This document shows, in pieces, positions 44,594 to 53,320 of a stretch of DNA of 64,000 bases; positions within the stretch are counted from its first letter, which is position 1; each line of letters begins with the position of its first letter. Position numbers and translations under genes: made by a program. Origin of the DNA: Aliihoeflea sp023389195 (GTDB lineage Bacteria; Pseudomonadota; Alphaproteobacteria; Rhizobiales; Rhizobiaceae); assembly GCA_023389195.1 (NCBI GenBank), contig JAEWET010000048.1, positions 23,567 through 87,566 on the forward strand, read 5' to 3'. The notes under the pieces were generated by a model. It had not been told where the DNA came from. It ran no database searches and saw only the letters and a program-made list of their open reading frames with translations.

Positions 44594-45334
44594 TTAGCGC
44601 GTCGCCGTCTGAACCATGTTGCACAGGTCGACCAGCGCACGGTCGTAGACCCCTGGCGAAGCCAGCACGTCGACGCAGCGGCGGCTGAGCCGCGCGATCT
44701 CCGCCGAATTCATGCTGCCGAGGCCGGGCGAGACACTGCCGGTTTCGGTGTCATCGGTGCCGGGTCCGGTCCCTGGGCCGGAGCCGCCATTGCCGCCCGG
44801 ATCGCCGGGGCCACCAGGCCCGCCGGGTCCGCCGGGACCACCACCCGTGCCGCCGCCACCGATGCCGATGCCCAGCCCGACATCGACGCCGCCGGGTCCG
44901 CCGACATTCGCTCCGACACCGGCGTCGATGCCGGAACCACCGCCAATGCCAACGCCCGCGCCGGCATTCACGCCGCCGGAGCCACCGATGCCGACGCCTG
45001 CACCCGCGTCGACGCCCGAACCGCCGCCGACCGATGCACCGGCGCCGACCCCGACGCCATCCGAGCCGCCGACGCTGGCGCCTGCGCCCGCATCGACGCC
45101 GGAGCCGCCGCCGACGGACGCGCCGGCACCGACGCCCACGCCATCCGAACCACCGACGGAGGCGCCCACACCTGCGCCGATGCCATCACTGCCGACCGAT
45201 GCGCCGACGCCGGCATCGACACCGCCGATGCCCACGCCCACGCCGGCGCCGATTTGCGCATGCGCTGCGCTCGCCAAGGCCAGGGCACTTCCGGTCGCAA
45301 GTGCCAGCGCTGTTTTCCTGAAATTGAAGTTCAT
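44594..45334 (-). CDS. Glycine-rich secreted protein with internal repeats
   Basis: 246 residues. A clear signal peptide (cut near AHA-QIG, residue 26) is followed by a Gly/Val/Ala repeat region (28-165) rich in GVGAG and ASVGG units, and a collagen-like GGP stretch (about 163-185). The C-terminal 40 residues are helical with two cysteines (SAEIARLSRRCVDVLASPGV). Residues 57-84 and 85-112 are identical copies. GAGGAGAAG ribosome-binding site. The opposite-strand proline-rich frame is its mirror image. A surface or matrix role is possible; no known family is claimed. Confidence 0.75.
   Translation of the reverse strand: MNFNFRKTALALATGSALALASAAHAQIGAGVGVGIGGVDAGVGASVGSDGIGAGVGASVGGSDGVGVGAGASVGGGSGVDAGAGASVGGSDGVGVGAGASVGGGSGVDAGAGVGIGGSGGVNAGAGVGIGGGSGIDAGVGANVGGPGGVDVGLGIGIGGGGTGGGPGGPGGPGGPGDPGGNGGSGPGTGPGTDDTETGSVSPGLGSMNSAEIARLSRRCVDVLASPGVYDRALVDLCNMVQTATR
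44999..45166 (-). repeat. 84-bp tandem duplication inside the glycine-rich gene
   Basis: Bases 45083-45166 and 44999-45082 encode the same 28 residues (GASVGGSDGVGVGAGASVGG followed by GSGVDAGA). The DNA copies differ at several third positions, so the duplication is not very recent or is kept by selection on the protein. Confidence 0.8.
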
Positions 45335-45657
45335 CGTCTTCTCCTCTTCCCATTGTTGCGATCGGAAGGGTACCGACCATGCAACAATACGGATGACCCA
45401 GAGGAAGGTTTCTTCAATTCACAGTAATATCATGCGAGAAATATAGTACGTTACATAGATATACTATACGGATCATGATAAAAATCGAGCGTAGTCTGAA
45501 CTGTCTCGATTCGGCCCGAATTCCCGTTATACGGGAGAAGGATGCGCGTTATACGGGAGATTGATGCCCGCTAAACGAGTATTGATGCAACTCGTGGTTT
45601 CTTCAACTCAGGCGGGTGATTCGCACGCAATCGCCCGGCGCGTCCGTCCTTGCCGCC
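45335..45657. other. AT-rich spacer with three 22-bp-period direct repeats
   Basis: 323 bases with no gene. Bases 45420-45485 are strikingly AT-rich for this genome, with several TATA-like boxes, and probably hold the promoter of the glycine-rich gene. Further upstream, CGTTATACGGGAGA units begin at 45525 and 45547, and a degenerate third copy (CGCTAAACGAGTATTGATGC) starts at 45569. The first copy is part of CCCG-TTATA-CGGG, a small palindrome. The layout suits a multi-site regulator. Confidence 0.6.
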
Positions 45658-46170
45658 CTACGCGAAGCTGCGCCCGCCTTCGGAACGCTGGAAATAGGCG
45701 AGATCGAGCGCCGGCGCTTCACCCGCAAGCCGGGTGAGGGCGGCATGCGCCTGGCCGCGATGATGCGTCTGGTGGTTGAAGAAGTGCGCGAGCGTGGGTG
45801 CAACACGCTGCGAAATCGTGCGCATGTCGGTTGTGGTCGTATAGGAAAAGCGTCCACCCAGATCGTCGTCGGTCAGGTCGGCGACATAGCGCAGGATGCG
45901 CTCGTCCTCGGCCTCGCGGGCATCCCAGAGCGGACCGATCTCGCGAAACAGGATCGCGTCCAGCCGCTTTGCCGCCGCGCCTTCGCCGGTAAAGCGCTTC
46001 ATCCAGATCCCGTCGGCGACGAGAACATGATTGAGCGTGCCGCCGAGCGAGGTGAAGGCAAGGCCGAGATCGACCCACAGCGCATCCTCGCCCGCTTTTG
46101 CGGCAGCATCGTAGATCAACCGGTTGGCCCAGGCATTATAGGCGGCGAACATGGAGAAATGCTGCTTCAT
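45658..46170 (-). CDS. DinB family protein
   Basis: 170 residues from ATG 46170 (MKQHFSMFAAYNAWAN), a four-helix bundle of the DinB/YfiT superfamily. The metal triad is His48 (LNHVL), His133 and His137 (NHQTHH). Relatives include thiol-dependent transferases such as those using bacillithiol or glutathione; the substrate is unknown. In-frame starts at 46200 and 46212 would add 10-14 residues. Confidence 0.88.
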   Translation of the reverse strand: MKQHFSMFAAYNAWANRLIYDAAAKAGEDALWVDLGLAFTSLGGTLNHVLVADGIWMKRFTGEGAAAKRLDAILFREIGPLWDAREAEDERILRYVADLTDDDLGGRFSYTTTTDMRTISQRVAPTLAHFFNHQTHHRGQAHAALTRLAGEAPALDLAYFQRSEGGRSFA

Positions 46171-46241
46171 CGGGTTTTCATTCGTCGTGGTCGCGGGCAT
46201 AGATTTGCGCAACGCTTATACGCCCGGGAGGCCGCACAGCA

Positions 46242-46934
46242 ATGACCGTTCTGCTTTATGATCTCGTCGGCTCGGACCCGACCCGTCCGTTCAGCCCGCA
46301 TTGCTGGAAGGTCGCCTTCGCGCTCGCGCACAAGGGCCTCGCCTTCGAGCGCGTTCCGACGCCCTTCACGGCCGTGGCCGGTGTCGAGGGCGGCAGGCAC
46401 AAGACGGTTCCGGTCATCCGCGAGGGCGAGCGCACGGTCGGCGATTCCTTCGAGATCGCGCTCGACCTCGAGCGGCGCTACCCTGACCGGCCGACGCTCT
46501 TCGGCGGTGCGGGCGGAGAAGCGGCGGCGCGCTTCATCGAGCGCTGGGCGCTTGTCACCCTGCATCCCTATCTCGCGCAGTCCGCACTCATGGACATTCA
46601 TGACCGGCTCGAGCCGGAGGATCAGGCGCATTTCCGCGCGACGCGGGAGGCGCGCTTCGGCAAGCGGCTCGAAGACATCCCCTTAACGCGCGACGAGCGC
46701 CGTCCCGCATTCCGCGCAAGCCTGGAGCCGCTGCGCTCGACCCTGACGTTCCAGCCCTTTCTCGGCGGCGAAAGCCCGCTCTTCGCGGATTACATCGTGG
46801 CGAGCGCGTTCCAGTGGGTCCGCGTCATCTCCGACTACGAGTTCCTTGAGAACGAAGATCCCGTCCGGGCATGGCTCGATCGCTGCCTCGATCTTCATTC
46901 CGGTCTGGGCCGTTCGGTTCCCGCCGCCGCATAG
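46242..46934 (+). CDS. Glutathione S-transferase family protein
   Basis: 230 residues. The N-terminal thioredoxin-like domain has the active-site region RPFSPHCWKV (residues 15-24) and GDSFEIALDLERRYP, which binds the gamma-glutamyl group. The C-terminus is helical. The SPHCWK form resembles beta-etherase-like GSTs, but the substrate is unknown. It is divergent from the DinB gene. Confidence 0.87.
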   Translation: MTVLLYDLVGSDPTRPFSPHCWKVAFALAHKGLAFERVPTPFTAVAGVEGGRHKTVPVIREGERTVGDSFEIALDLERRYPDRPTLFGGAGGEAAARFIERWALVTLHPYLAQSALMDIHDRLEPEDQAHFRATREARFGKRLEDIPLTRDERRPAFRASLEPLRSTLTFQPFLGGESPLFADYIVASAFQWVRVISDYEFLENEDPVRAWLDRCLDLHSGLGRSVPAAA

Positions 46935-47020
46935 GCCGCCGGCGGGACTTCACATCACGGGGCGAGGTGGGTATAGACGCGCATCCAATCACTCCCCCAA
47001 AGAATTGAGGAAGACCCGAC

Positions 47021-47443
47021 ATGGCGATCGAACGCACCTTTTCCATGATCAAGCCGGACGCGACCAAGCGCAACCTGACCGGCGCCATCACCAAGATGTT
47101 CGAGGATGCCGGCCTCAGCGTCGTCGCCTCGCGCCGCGTCTGGATGAGCCGCCGCGAAGCCGAAGGCTTTTACGCGGTCCACAAGGATCGTCCGTTCTTC
47201 GGCGAACTGGTCGACACCATGACGTCCGGCCCGACCGTCGTTCAGGTTCTCGAAGGCGAAGGCGCCATCTTGAAGAACCGTGAAGTGATGGGCGCGACCA
47301 ATCCGGCCAATGCCGATGAGGGCACGATCCGCAAGGTTCACGCGCTGTCGATCGGCGAAAACTCGGTCCACGGTTCGGATGCGCCGGAAACGGCCGCTCA
47401 GGAAATCCGCTACTGGTTCTCGGACACCGAGATCGTCGGCTGA
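47021..47443 (+). CDS. ndk: Nucleoside-diphosphate kinase
   Basis: 140 residues; balances nucleoside triphosphate pools by ping-pong phosphate transfer. The phosphorylated histidine is His117 in NSVHGSDAPE; FSMIKPDATKRN is at the start. TGAGGAAG ribosome-binding site. A strong terminator follows. Confidence 0.97.
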   Translation: MAIERTFSMIKPDATKRNLTGAITKMFEDAGLSVVASRRVWMSRREAEGFYAVHKDRPFFGELVDTMTSGPTVVQVLEGEGAILKNREVMGATNPANADEGTIRKVHALSIGENSVHGSDAPETAAQEIRYWFSDTEIVG

Positions 47444-47486
47444 TTCAGTTTCGACGCTGACGCTTTGAAATAATTGAAATCGCAGG

Positions 47487-47516
47487 AAAAGCCGCGGTCG
47501 ATGCCGCGGCTTTTTT
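47487..47516 (+). terminator. Rho-independent terminator shared by ndk and the GGDEF gene
   Basis: AAAAGCCGCGG, loop TCGATG, CCGCGGC then six T. The flanking A and T runs make it work in both directions; it overlaps the stop codon region of the convergent gene. Confidence 0.92.
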
Positions 47517-48978
47517 ATGCGCGGAGCCGAGAGTTGCGCTCAGCCGCATGATCGCGCATCTGCGTGCCGAGCGCCTGCAACCGGCGCGCATCGATGACGC
47601 CGACGCCGTTTCCGCCTGCGGCCTTGATGTCGTACATCGCCTGATCCGCTTCCTTCAGGAGCGCGTCGACGGATGTTTCGGTGCCGTCGAACATGGCGAC
47701 GCCCACGCTTGCCGAAGCCTGGTGCGCGATGGCGCCGATCTGGAAGGGGCGGGCCATCTCTGCGGCCATCCGCTCGGCGAGGGAGAGGGTATCCGTCAGC
47801 GCACGCGTCCGATCCTCGGCCTCGGCAGGCACGAGCGCAACGAACTCGTCGCCCCCGATCCGCGCCACGTAGCCTGCATCGCCGACCACGGCGGTCAGGC
47901 GCTCGGCGACCTGCTTGAGATATCGATCCCCCGCCTCGTGGCCGTGCCTGTCGTTCAGCCCCTTGAAATTGTCGAGGTCGACATAGACCAGCGCGCCGCA
48001 ATTGCCGTCGCGGCGGCAGGCTTGAAGCGCCTTGCGGGTGTCGTAGATCAGCGCGCGGCGGTTCGCCAGATCGGTCAGCGGATCGCGATAGGCGAGCCGG
48101 CGGATTTCCCTTTCCTGTGCCTTGCGCAGCGAAATGTCGGTCACGTATCCATGCCACATGATGCCGTCGGCAACCGGCTCCGGAGTCGCGAGGACGCGCA
48201 GCCAGCGAAACGCCTCGCCATGCTTGATGCGGAATTCATGTTCCCACGGACAGCCGCCCTTGCGGGCGCGGTGGAAGCTTTCCATGAAGCGGGGCCGATC
48301 CTTCTCCACCACGATCTCGAAGAAGCGATGCGGGGAGGGATAGCCGCGCTCGAACGACAGACCCGTCGTCGAGACGAAGCCGTCCGAAATGTAGGCGACG
48401 TCGAAGCTGCCGTCGTGCCCTCGTTTGAACTGGAACAGTCCGCCCGGCAGGTGGCTCGTCAGCTTCGTGAAGCGTTCTTCCAGGTTCAGGCGCTGCATCG
48501 TTTCGGTGACGTCGCGCACCGTGCCTTCATAACAAAGGGGAGCGCCCGTCCGGCGATGGCGGATCAGGCGGGCCGATTCGGAAATCCAGATGCGCTCGCC
48601 GGTGCGGTGCCGATAGGCCTGCGACACGAAATCGGTGACGGTCCCATCGCGGAAAAGCAGTTCGCGAAACTGCGCGCCGCGTGTCGGGTCGACATAGCAT
48701 TCGACAGAAGGGCGAGGAGAGGCGTGCATCACCGCTTGGGAACTGGCATAGCCCTGAAGCCGCGCCATCGCCGTGTTGGTACGGATGTGCCGACCGTCGG
48801 GTAGGGCCCGGTAGACGCCCTCGGCAAGGTTTTCGAACAGAAAGCGGCTGCGCGAAAGCTCGTCGGCGACGGCCGCATGACGGCGCTGGAAATAGACCGC
48901 GCCCGCGACCGAACACGCCACCACGGCAAGCATCGCCCCGTCCAGCCAGCCGTGAATGTTCGCTATCGTCTCCAGCAT
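47515..48978 (-). CDS. PAS-PAS-GGDEF diguanylate cyclase
   Basis: 487 residues: an N-terminal membrane helix (WLDGAMLAVVACSVAGAVYF), two PAS domains (about 45-165 and 175-300), then a GGDEF domain (about 315-475) with an intact IGGDEF active site. It should make cyclic di-GMP from GTP. The usual RxxD product-inhibition site before GGDEF is absent (VGDAGYVARIGGDEF), so feedback inhibition is probably lost. The start may be GTG 48999 instead of ATG 48978; neither has a good ribosome-binding site. Confidence 0.92.
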   Translation of the reverse strand: MLETIANIHGWLDGAMLAVVACSVAGAVYFQRRHAAVADELSRSRFLFENLAEGVYRALPDGRHIRTNTAMARLQGYASSQAVMHASPRPSVECYVDPTRGAQFRELLFRDGTVTDFVSQAYRHRTGERIWISESARLIRHRRTGAPLCYEGTVRDVTETMQRLNLEERFTKLTSHLPGGLFQFKRGHDGSFDVAYISDGFVSTTGLSFERGYPSPHRFFEIVVEKDRPRFMESFHRARKGGCPWEHEFRIKHGEAFRWLRVLATPEPVADGIMWHGYVTDISLRKAQEREIRRLAYRDPLTDLANRRALIYDTRKALQACRRDGNCGALVYVDLDNFKGLNDRHGHEAGDRYLKQVAERLTAVVGDAGYVARIGGDEFVALVPAEAEDRTRALTDTLSLAERMAAEMARPFQIGAIAHQASASVGVAMFDGTETSVDALLKEADQAMYDIKAAGGNGVGVIDARRLQALGTQMRDHAAERNSRLRA

Positions 48979-49075
48979 GTCCGCCCGCCCGCCTTGCACG
49001 GAGCACAGGCTAGTCGATGGCGGCTACCAAATGCCTAACATTGAGATTTTGGCCGGGCCGGTGGCTGGGGATTGC

Positions 49076-49540
49076 TCACCAGCGCGCGGCAGCGTCATCG
49101 TCGGCATCCTTCGCCTCGACCCACGCCCCCGACGTGCCGTCGGCCAGATGTTCCTTCTTCCAGAATGGGGCGCTGGTCTTGAGGAAATCCATCAGGAACG
49201 AGGCCGCCTCGAATGCGGCTTGACGGTGAATGGAGGCGGCTACGACGAGCACGATGTCCTCTCCGGGCGTGAGTTTGCCGTGGCGATGGATCACGGTCAG
49301 GCTGGTGACTGGCCAGCGTTCGGCAGCCTGCGAAGCGATGCGCCGGATCTCGCCCTCGGCCATGCCTGGATAATGTTCGAGCTCGAGTGCGGCGAGCCGC
49401 CCGCTTTCGTCGCGACACACGCCGCTGAAGGTGACGACCGCGCCGACATTCCCGCCCGCGGCCTTCGCCGCATCGATTTCGGCTGCCGTATCATAGGCGG
49501 CGGATTGAACAGCTACGCGAATGACGCATGCGTCCGTCAC
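49076..49540 (-). CDS. moaE: Molybdopterin synthase catalytic subunit
   Basis: 154 residues; with MoaD converts precursor Z (cPMP) to molybdopterin. It has the conserved HRHGKLTPGE segment and active-site lysines in FLKTSAPFWKKE. Four bases downstream of moaD, same strand. Confidence 0.95.
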   Translation of the reverse strand: MTDACVIRVAVQSAAYDTAAEIDAAKAAGGNVGAVVTFSGVCRDESGRLAALELEHYPGMAEGEIRRIASQAAERWPVTSLTVIHRHGKLTPGEDIVLVVAASIHRQAAFEAASFLMDFLKTSAPFWKKEHLADGTSGAWVEAKDADDDAAARW

Positions 49541-49544
49541 GTCG

Positions 49545-49796
49545 TCACCCCCCCGTCATCGGCGGAAAGAGCGCGATCTCGCGCGCGCCGGCAATCGGCT
49601 CGCGGTGGTCCACATGCTCCTGGTTGATCGCGACGCGAATGACTTTCGGGTTCTGCAGCGCTTCGGCGTAGCCGTCCCCGCGCTCACGCAGCCAGGCGAG
49701 CAGATCGCCCGCCGTCTTCACGTCGCCGGGCAGCTCGACGTCCTCTTCGGAAATGCCGATGCGCTCGCGCACCCAGGCGAAATAGATCAGCTTCAT
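49545..49796 (-). CDS. moaD: Molybdopterin synthase sulfur-carrier subunit
   Basis: 83-residue ubiquitin-like protein ending in MTGG, the C-terminal Gly-Gly that receives sulfur as thiocarboxylate. Start ATG 49796 (MKLIYFAWVRERIG), 2 bases after pgsA. A larger overlapping frame on the strand is only its extension through pgsA. Confidence 0.95.
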   Translation of the reverse strand: MKLIYFAWVRERIGISEEDVELPGDVKTAGDLLAWLRERGDGYAEALQNPKVIRVAINQEHVDHREPIAGAREIALFPPMTGG

Positions 49797-49798
49797 GC

Positions 49799-50383
49799 TC
49801 AGTCCTCGATGACGTGCTTCAGGCCGGCGCGAAAATAATCGTAGCCGGTGTAGAGCGTCAGCATGGCCGCGATCCAGAGCAGGGCCAAACCCATCTCGCT
49901 CGTATAGGGCAGGACTTTGTCTCCGGCGGGGCCGGCGAGCAGGAAGCCGATCGCCACGAGCTGGATCGTCGTCTTCCATTTGGCGAGCTGGGTCACCGGC
50001 ACCGAAACCTTGAGCGCGGCAAGATACTCGCGCAACCCCGAAACGAGGATTTCGCGGCACAGGATGATGATGGCGGCCCAAAGCGACCACTCGCCGATCG
50101 TGCCTTCGGCCGCCAGAAGCAGCAGCGCCGCGGCGACGAGCAGCTTGTCGGCGATCGGATCGAGCATTCGGCCGATATTCGAGGTCTGGTCCCAAATGCG
50201 CGCCAGATAGCCGTCGAGGAAATCGGTGAGGCTGGCGACGAAGAAGATGGTGACCGCGGTCCAGCGCCAGAAGTCGGTCGCCTGCTGGCGGTCGTCCGGC
50301 ACGAAGCAGAGCACGACGAGCGGAACCGCCAATATACGCGCATAGGTCAGGATGTTTGGAATATTGAAGGCGCGATTGGACAT
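49799..50383 (-). CDS. pgsA: CDP-diacylglycerol--glycerol-3-phosphate 3-phosphatidyltransferase
   Basis: 194-residue membrane enzyme giving phosphatidylglycerol phosphate, precursor of phosphatidylglycerol and cardiolipin. The signature DFLDGYLARIWDQTSNIGRM continues into LDPIADK. ATG 50383 begins MSNRAFNIPNILTYAR. The pgsA-moaD-moaE genes are nearly contiguous, 103 bases downstream of uvrC. Confidence 0.94.
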   Translation of the reverse strand: MSNRAFNIPNILTYARILAVPLVVLCFVPDDRQQATDFWRWTAVTIFFVASLTDFLDGYLARIWDQTSNIGRMLDPIADKLLVAAALLLLAAEGTIGEWSLWAAIIILCREILVSGLREYLAALKVSVPVTQLAKWKTTIQLVAIGFLLAGPAGDKVLPYTSEMGLALLWIAAMLTLYTGYDYFRAGLKHVIED

Positions 50384-50486
50384 GTAAGCCTGTCGTTTAT
50401 TCTGGAGCGCCGAACCTGCACCGTCCGGGCTGGCTGCAAATTCGCGGGACGGGTGGGGCAAGTCAAGCCGATAGCACGGCCGACCG

Positions 50487-52544
50487 TCATCCCTTTTCGT
50501 GGAAATGGTCGTAGATCGTCTTGGCAACGGTCGCCGAGATGCCCGAGACGGACATCAGGTCTTCGATTCCCGCCCGGCTGACGGCCTTCGCGGTGCCGAA
50601 ATGGTGCAGCAGCGCGCGCTTGCGGCCGGGTCCGATGCCGCCGATCTCGTCGAGCGGGTTGCGCACCATCTCCTTCTTGCGCCGCGCCCGGTGCGAGCCG
50701 ATCGCAAAGCGGTGCGCCTCGTCGCGCAGGCGCTGGACGAAATAGAGCACCGGATCGCGCATCGGCAGAGAGAAGGGATCGCGGCCGGGAACGAAGAAAC
50801 GCTCCCGCCCGGCGTCCCGGTCGACGCCCTTGGCAACGCCGATCGTCGCCACCGCGTCCTGTATGCCAAGATCGCCCAAAATCTTGCGCACGGCCGAAAG
50901 CTGGCCCTGTCCGCCGTCGATGAGCAGGAGATCCGGCCATGCCGGAAATTCGTCGCGGTCGTCGGGCGCGTTGCGATCGGGAATCCCGTTCTCCTTGATC
51001 AGCCGCGAGAACCGCCGCTCCATCACCTCGCGCATCATGCCGAAATCGTCGCCGGGCGTGATCTCGGTCGAGCGGATGTTGAACTTGCGGTACAGGTTCT
51101 TCACGAAGCCTTCCGGCCCGGCGACGATCATCGCACCGACGGCATTCGTTCCCATGATGTGCGAATTGTCGAAGACCTCGATCCGCCGCGGGGTTCGCTC
51201 CAGGCCGAACGCCTCGGCAAGCCCCGCAAGAAGCCGCGTCTGCGACGACGTCTCTGCCAGCCGCCGCCCGAGGCCCTGCCGGGCGTTCTGCAGCGCGTGG
51301 TCCGTCAAATCCTTCTTCTCGCCGCGCTGCGGCACCATCACCGTGATCTTGCGTCCCGCCTTGGTCGCCAGCGCCTCGGCCAGCAATTGCTGTTCCTCGA
51401 CCGGCTGTGACAGGAGGATCGTGCGGGGGATCGGCTTGTCGTCGTAGAATTGCGCCAGAAACGCGCCAAGCACCTCGGGCGCCTCGATCGAGGGATCGGC
51501 CTTCGGGAAATAGGCGCGGTTGCCCCAGTTCTGGCCGGTGCGGAAGAAGAACACCTCGATGCAATTCTGGCCACCCTCCTGATGAATGGCGAAGACGTCG
51601 GCCTCCTCGGTCGACTGGGTGTTGATCCCCTGATGGCTCTGCACGTGGCTGAGCGCCGACAGCCGGTCGCGATAGATCGCCGCCCGCTCGAAATCGAGTT
51701 CCGCCGAAGCCTCCTGCATAGCCTTGGAGATTTCCGCGACGATCTTCGACGACTTGCCCGAAAGGAACGCCTTCGCCTCGTCGACGAGTTCGTCATAGTC
51801 GGTCTTCGATACCTCGCTGGTGCAAGGCCCCGAGCAGCGCTTGATCTGGTAGAGAAGGCAGGGCCGCGTCCGGCTCTCGAAGACCGAATCCGTGCAGGTG
51901 CGCAAAAGGAACGCGCGTTGCAGCGAGTTGATCGTCCGCCCGACCGCGCCGGCCGAGGCGAACGGGCCGAAATAGTCGCCCTTTTTCGAACGCGCGCCGC
52001 GATGCTTGAAGATGCCGGGCGAGGGGTGGTCGCGGGTTAGAAGTATGTAGGGAAACGATTTGTCGTCCCGCATCAGAACGTTAAAGCGCGGCCGCAACCG
52101 CTTGATCAGATTCGCTTCCAGAAGAAGCGCCTCGATCTCCGTGCGGGTGACGACGAACTCCATATGCGCCGTCTCGCGCACCATCCGCCCGATCCGGTTG
52201 GTGTGGCCCTTGCCCTGCGCGTAGTTCGTGACGCGCTTCTTCAGGCTGCGCGCCTTGCCGACATAGAGCACGTCGCCGGCCGCATTCGTCATGCGATAGA
52301 CGCCGGGCGAATTGGGCAGGCGTTTCACCAACGTCTGGATGACGTCGATGCCGGTCTTGCCCTCCGCGTCGCCGCGGTCGCCGTCCCACTCGATGCCGAG
52401 ATCGGTGCCCGCGGGCTGCGGCTCGGCTTCGATCTCGTTGTCGTCCTCGTCGTCGCCATTCGGCATATAGCCCGCGACGTCGCCGCCTGAACGCTCGGCG
52501 CGTTTCAGGTCGGATGTGCTCTTCTCGGGTGTTGGCGGCTTCAT
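50487..52544 (-). CDS. uvrC: Excinuclease ABC subunit C
   Basis: Makes both incisions in nucleotide excision repair. 685 residues, with an acidic N-terminal extension of about 70 (NGDDEDDNEIEAE), GIY-YIG nuclease domain (about 75-155), UVR motif, RNase H-like C-terminal nuclease, and helix-hairpin-helix repeats (IGPGRKRALLHHFG). ATG 52544 overlaps the preceding SDR stop by 4 bases. Confidence 0.95.
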   Translation of the reverse strand: MKPPTPEKSTSDLKRAERSGGDVAGYMPNGDDEDDNEIEAEPQPAGTDLGIEWDGDRGDAEGKTGIDVIQTLVKRLPNSPGVYRMTNAAGDVLYVGKARSLKKRVTNYAQGKGHTNRIGRMVRETAHMEFVVTRTEIEALLLEANLIKRLRPRFNVLMRDDKSFPYILLTRDHPSPGIFKHRGARSKKGDYFGPFASAGAVGRTINSLQRAFLLRTCTDSVFESRTRPCLLYQIKRCSGPCTSEVSKTDYDELVDEAKAFLSGKSSKIVAEISKAMQEASAELDFERAAIYRDRLSALSHVQSHQGINTQSTEEADVFAIHQEGGQNCIEVFFFRTGQNWGNRAYFPKADPSIEAPEVLGAFLAQFYDDKPIPRTILLSQPVEEQQLLAEALATKAGRKITVMVPQRGEKKDLTDHALQNARQGLGRRLAETSSQTRLLAGLAEAFGLERTPRRIEVFDNSHIMGTNAVGAMIVAGPEGFVKNLYRKFNIRSTEITPGDDFGMMREVMERRFSRLIKENGIPDRNAPDDRDEFPAWPDLLLIDGGQGQLSAVRKILGDLGIQDAVATIGVAKGVDRDAGRERFFVPGRDPFSLPMRDPVLYFVQRLRDEAHRFAIGSHRARRKKEMVRNPLDEIGGIGPGRKRALLHHFGTAKAVSRAGIEDLMSVSGISATVAKTIYDHFHEKG

Positions 52545-53320
52545 TCCGCGACCCCTGAGACGTCCGGCGTTTCCCAGGCGAGATGCTGGCCGCCGTCGAG
52601 CGCGATCATCTGGCCGGTCACCGAACGCGCGTCCCACAGCCACCGGATCGTCCGGCCGAACTCGGCCAGATCCGGCCCGCGCTTCAACAGGAGCGCATCG
52701 ACTTGGCGCCGGAAATCGCCATCGTCCTGCCGGGCATTGGCGAGCGTCGGTCCAGGCCCGATCGCGTTGACGCGGATTGTCGGCGCAAGCGCCTGCGCCA
52801 GTGTGCGCGTCGCCGTCCACAGCGCGGATTTGGAGAGGGTATAGGAGAAGAATTTCGGCGTCGGACGCCAGACCCGCTGATCGATCAAATTGACGACGAG
52901 CCCGTCGGTGCTTGCCGGCAGGCGTTCGGCCATCGTGCGGGCGAGCATCGCCGGCGCTTCGAGGTGGATCGCGAAATGGCGATCCCATGCCTCCCATTCG
53001 AAATTTTCGGCCCCGTCCTCCTCGAAGAGCGAGGCATTGTTGACGAGCAGAGAGATCGGCCCGAGCGCGCTCTCCGCGCGACGCACGAGCTGCGCAACGG
53101 CGGCACGGTCGGTGAGGTCGGCATCGACGACCGCGGCGGTCGCCCCGTTGCGGGAAACGGCGGCAGAAAGGTCTTCAGCCGCTTCTCGCGAACCGTTGCA
53201 ATGGATCGCCACGGCAAAGCCATGCACCGCGAGGTCCTCGACGATGGCCCTGCCGATGCGCTGCGCACCGCCCGTGACGAGTGCGACTTGGGGCGTTGCC
53301 TGGAGATTGGTCTGCATCAT
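52541..53320 (-). CDS. FolM/pteridine-reductase-like SDR protein
   Basis: 259-residue SDR. TGGAQRIG replaces the usual TGxxxGIG, and the residue before the active Tyr-x3-Lys (SYTLSK) that is usually Ser is Asp (VVNLIDQR), as in PTR1/FolM reductases of dihydropterins. It may thus reduce dihydrofolate, dihydromonapterin or a related pterin. Start ATG 53320 (MMQTNL). First gene of the run with uvrC, pgsA, moaD and moaE; the pterin link to molybdopterin is only suggestive. Confidence 0.85.
   Translation of the reverse strand: MMQTNLQATPQVALVTGGAQRIGRAIVEDLAVHGFAVAIHCNGSREAAEDLSAAVSRNGATAAVVDADLTDRAAVAQLVRRAESALGPISLLVNNASLFEEDGAENFEWEAWDRHFAIHLEAPAMLARTMAERLPASTDGLVVNLIDQRVWRPTPKFFSYTLSKSALWTATRTLAQALAPTIRVNAIGPGPTLANARQDDGDFRRQVDALLLKRGPDLAEFGRTIRWLWDARSVTGQMIALDGGQHLAWETPDVSGVAE

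Noticed and set aside
44712..45446. Proline-rich frame opposite the glycine-rich gene
   Set aside because: Pro/Thr repeats are the reverse reading of GGx codons; it lacks a ribosome-binding site, while the minus strand has one plus a signal peptide.
45525..45588. Three direct repeats considered as a CRISPR array
   Set aside because: Repeats are 20-22 bases with no spacers between them, and no cas genes are present.
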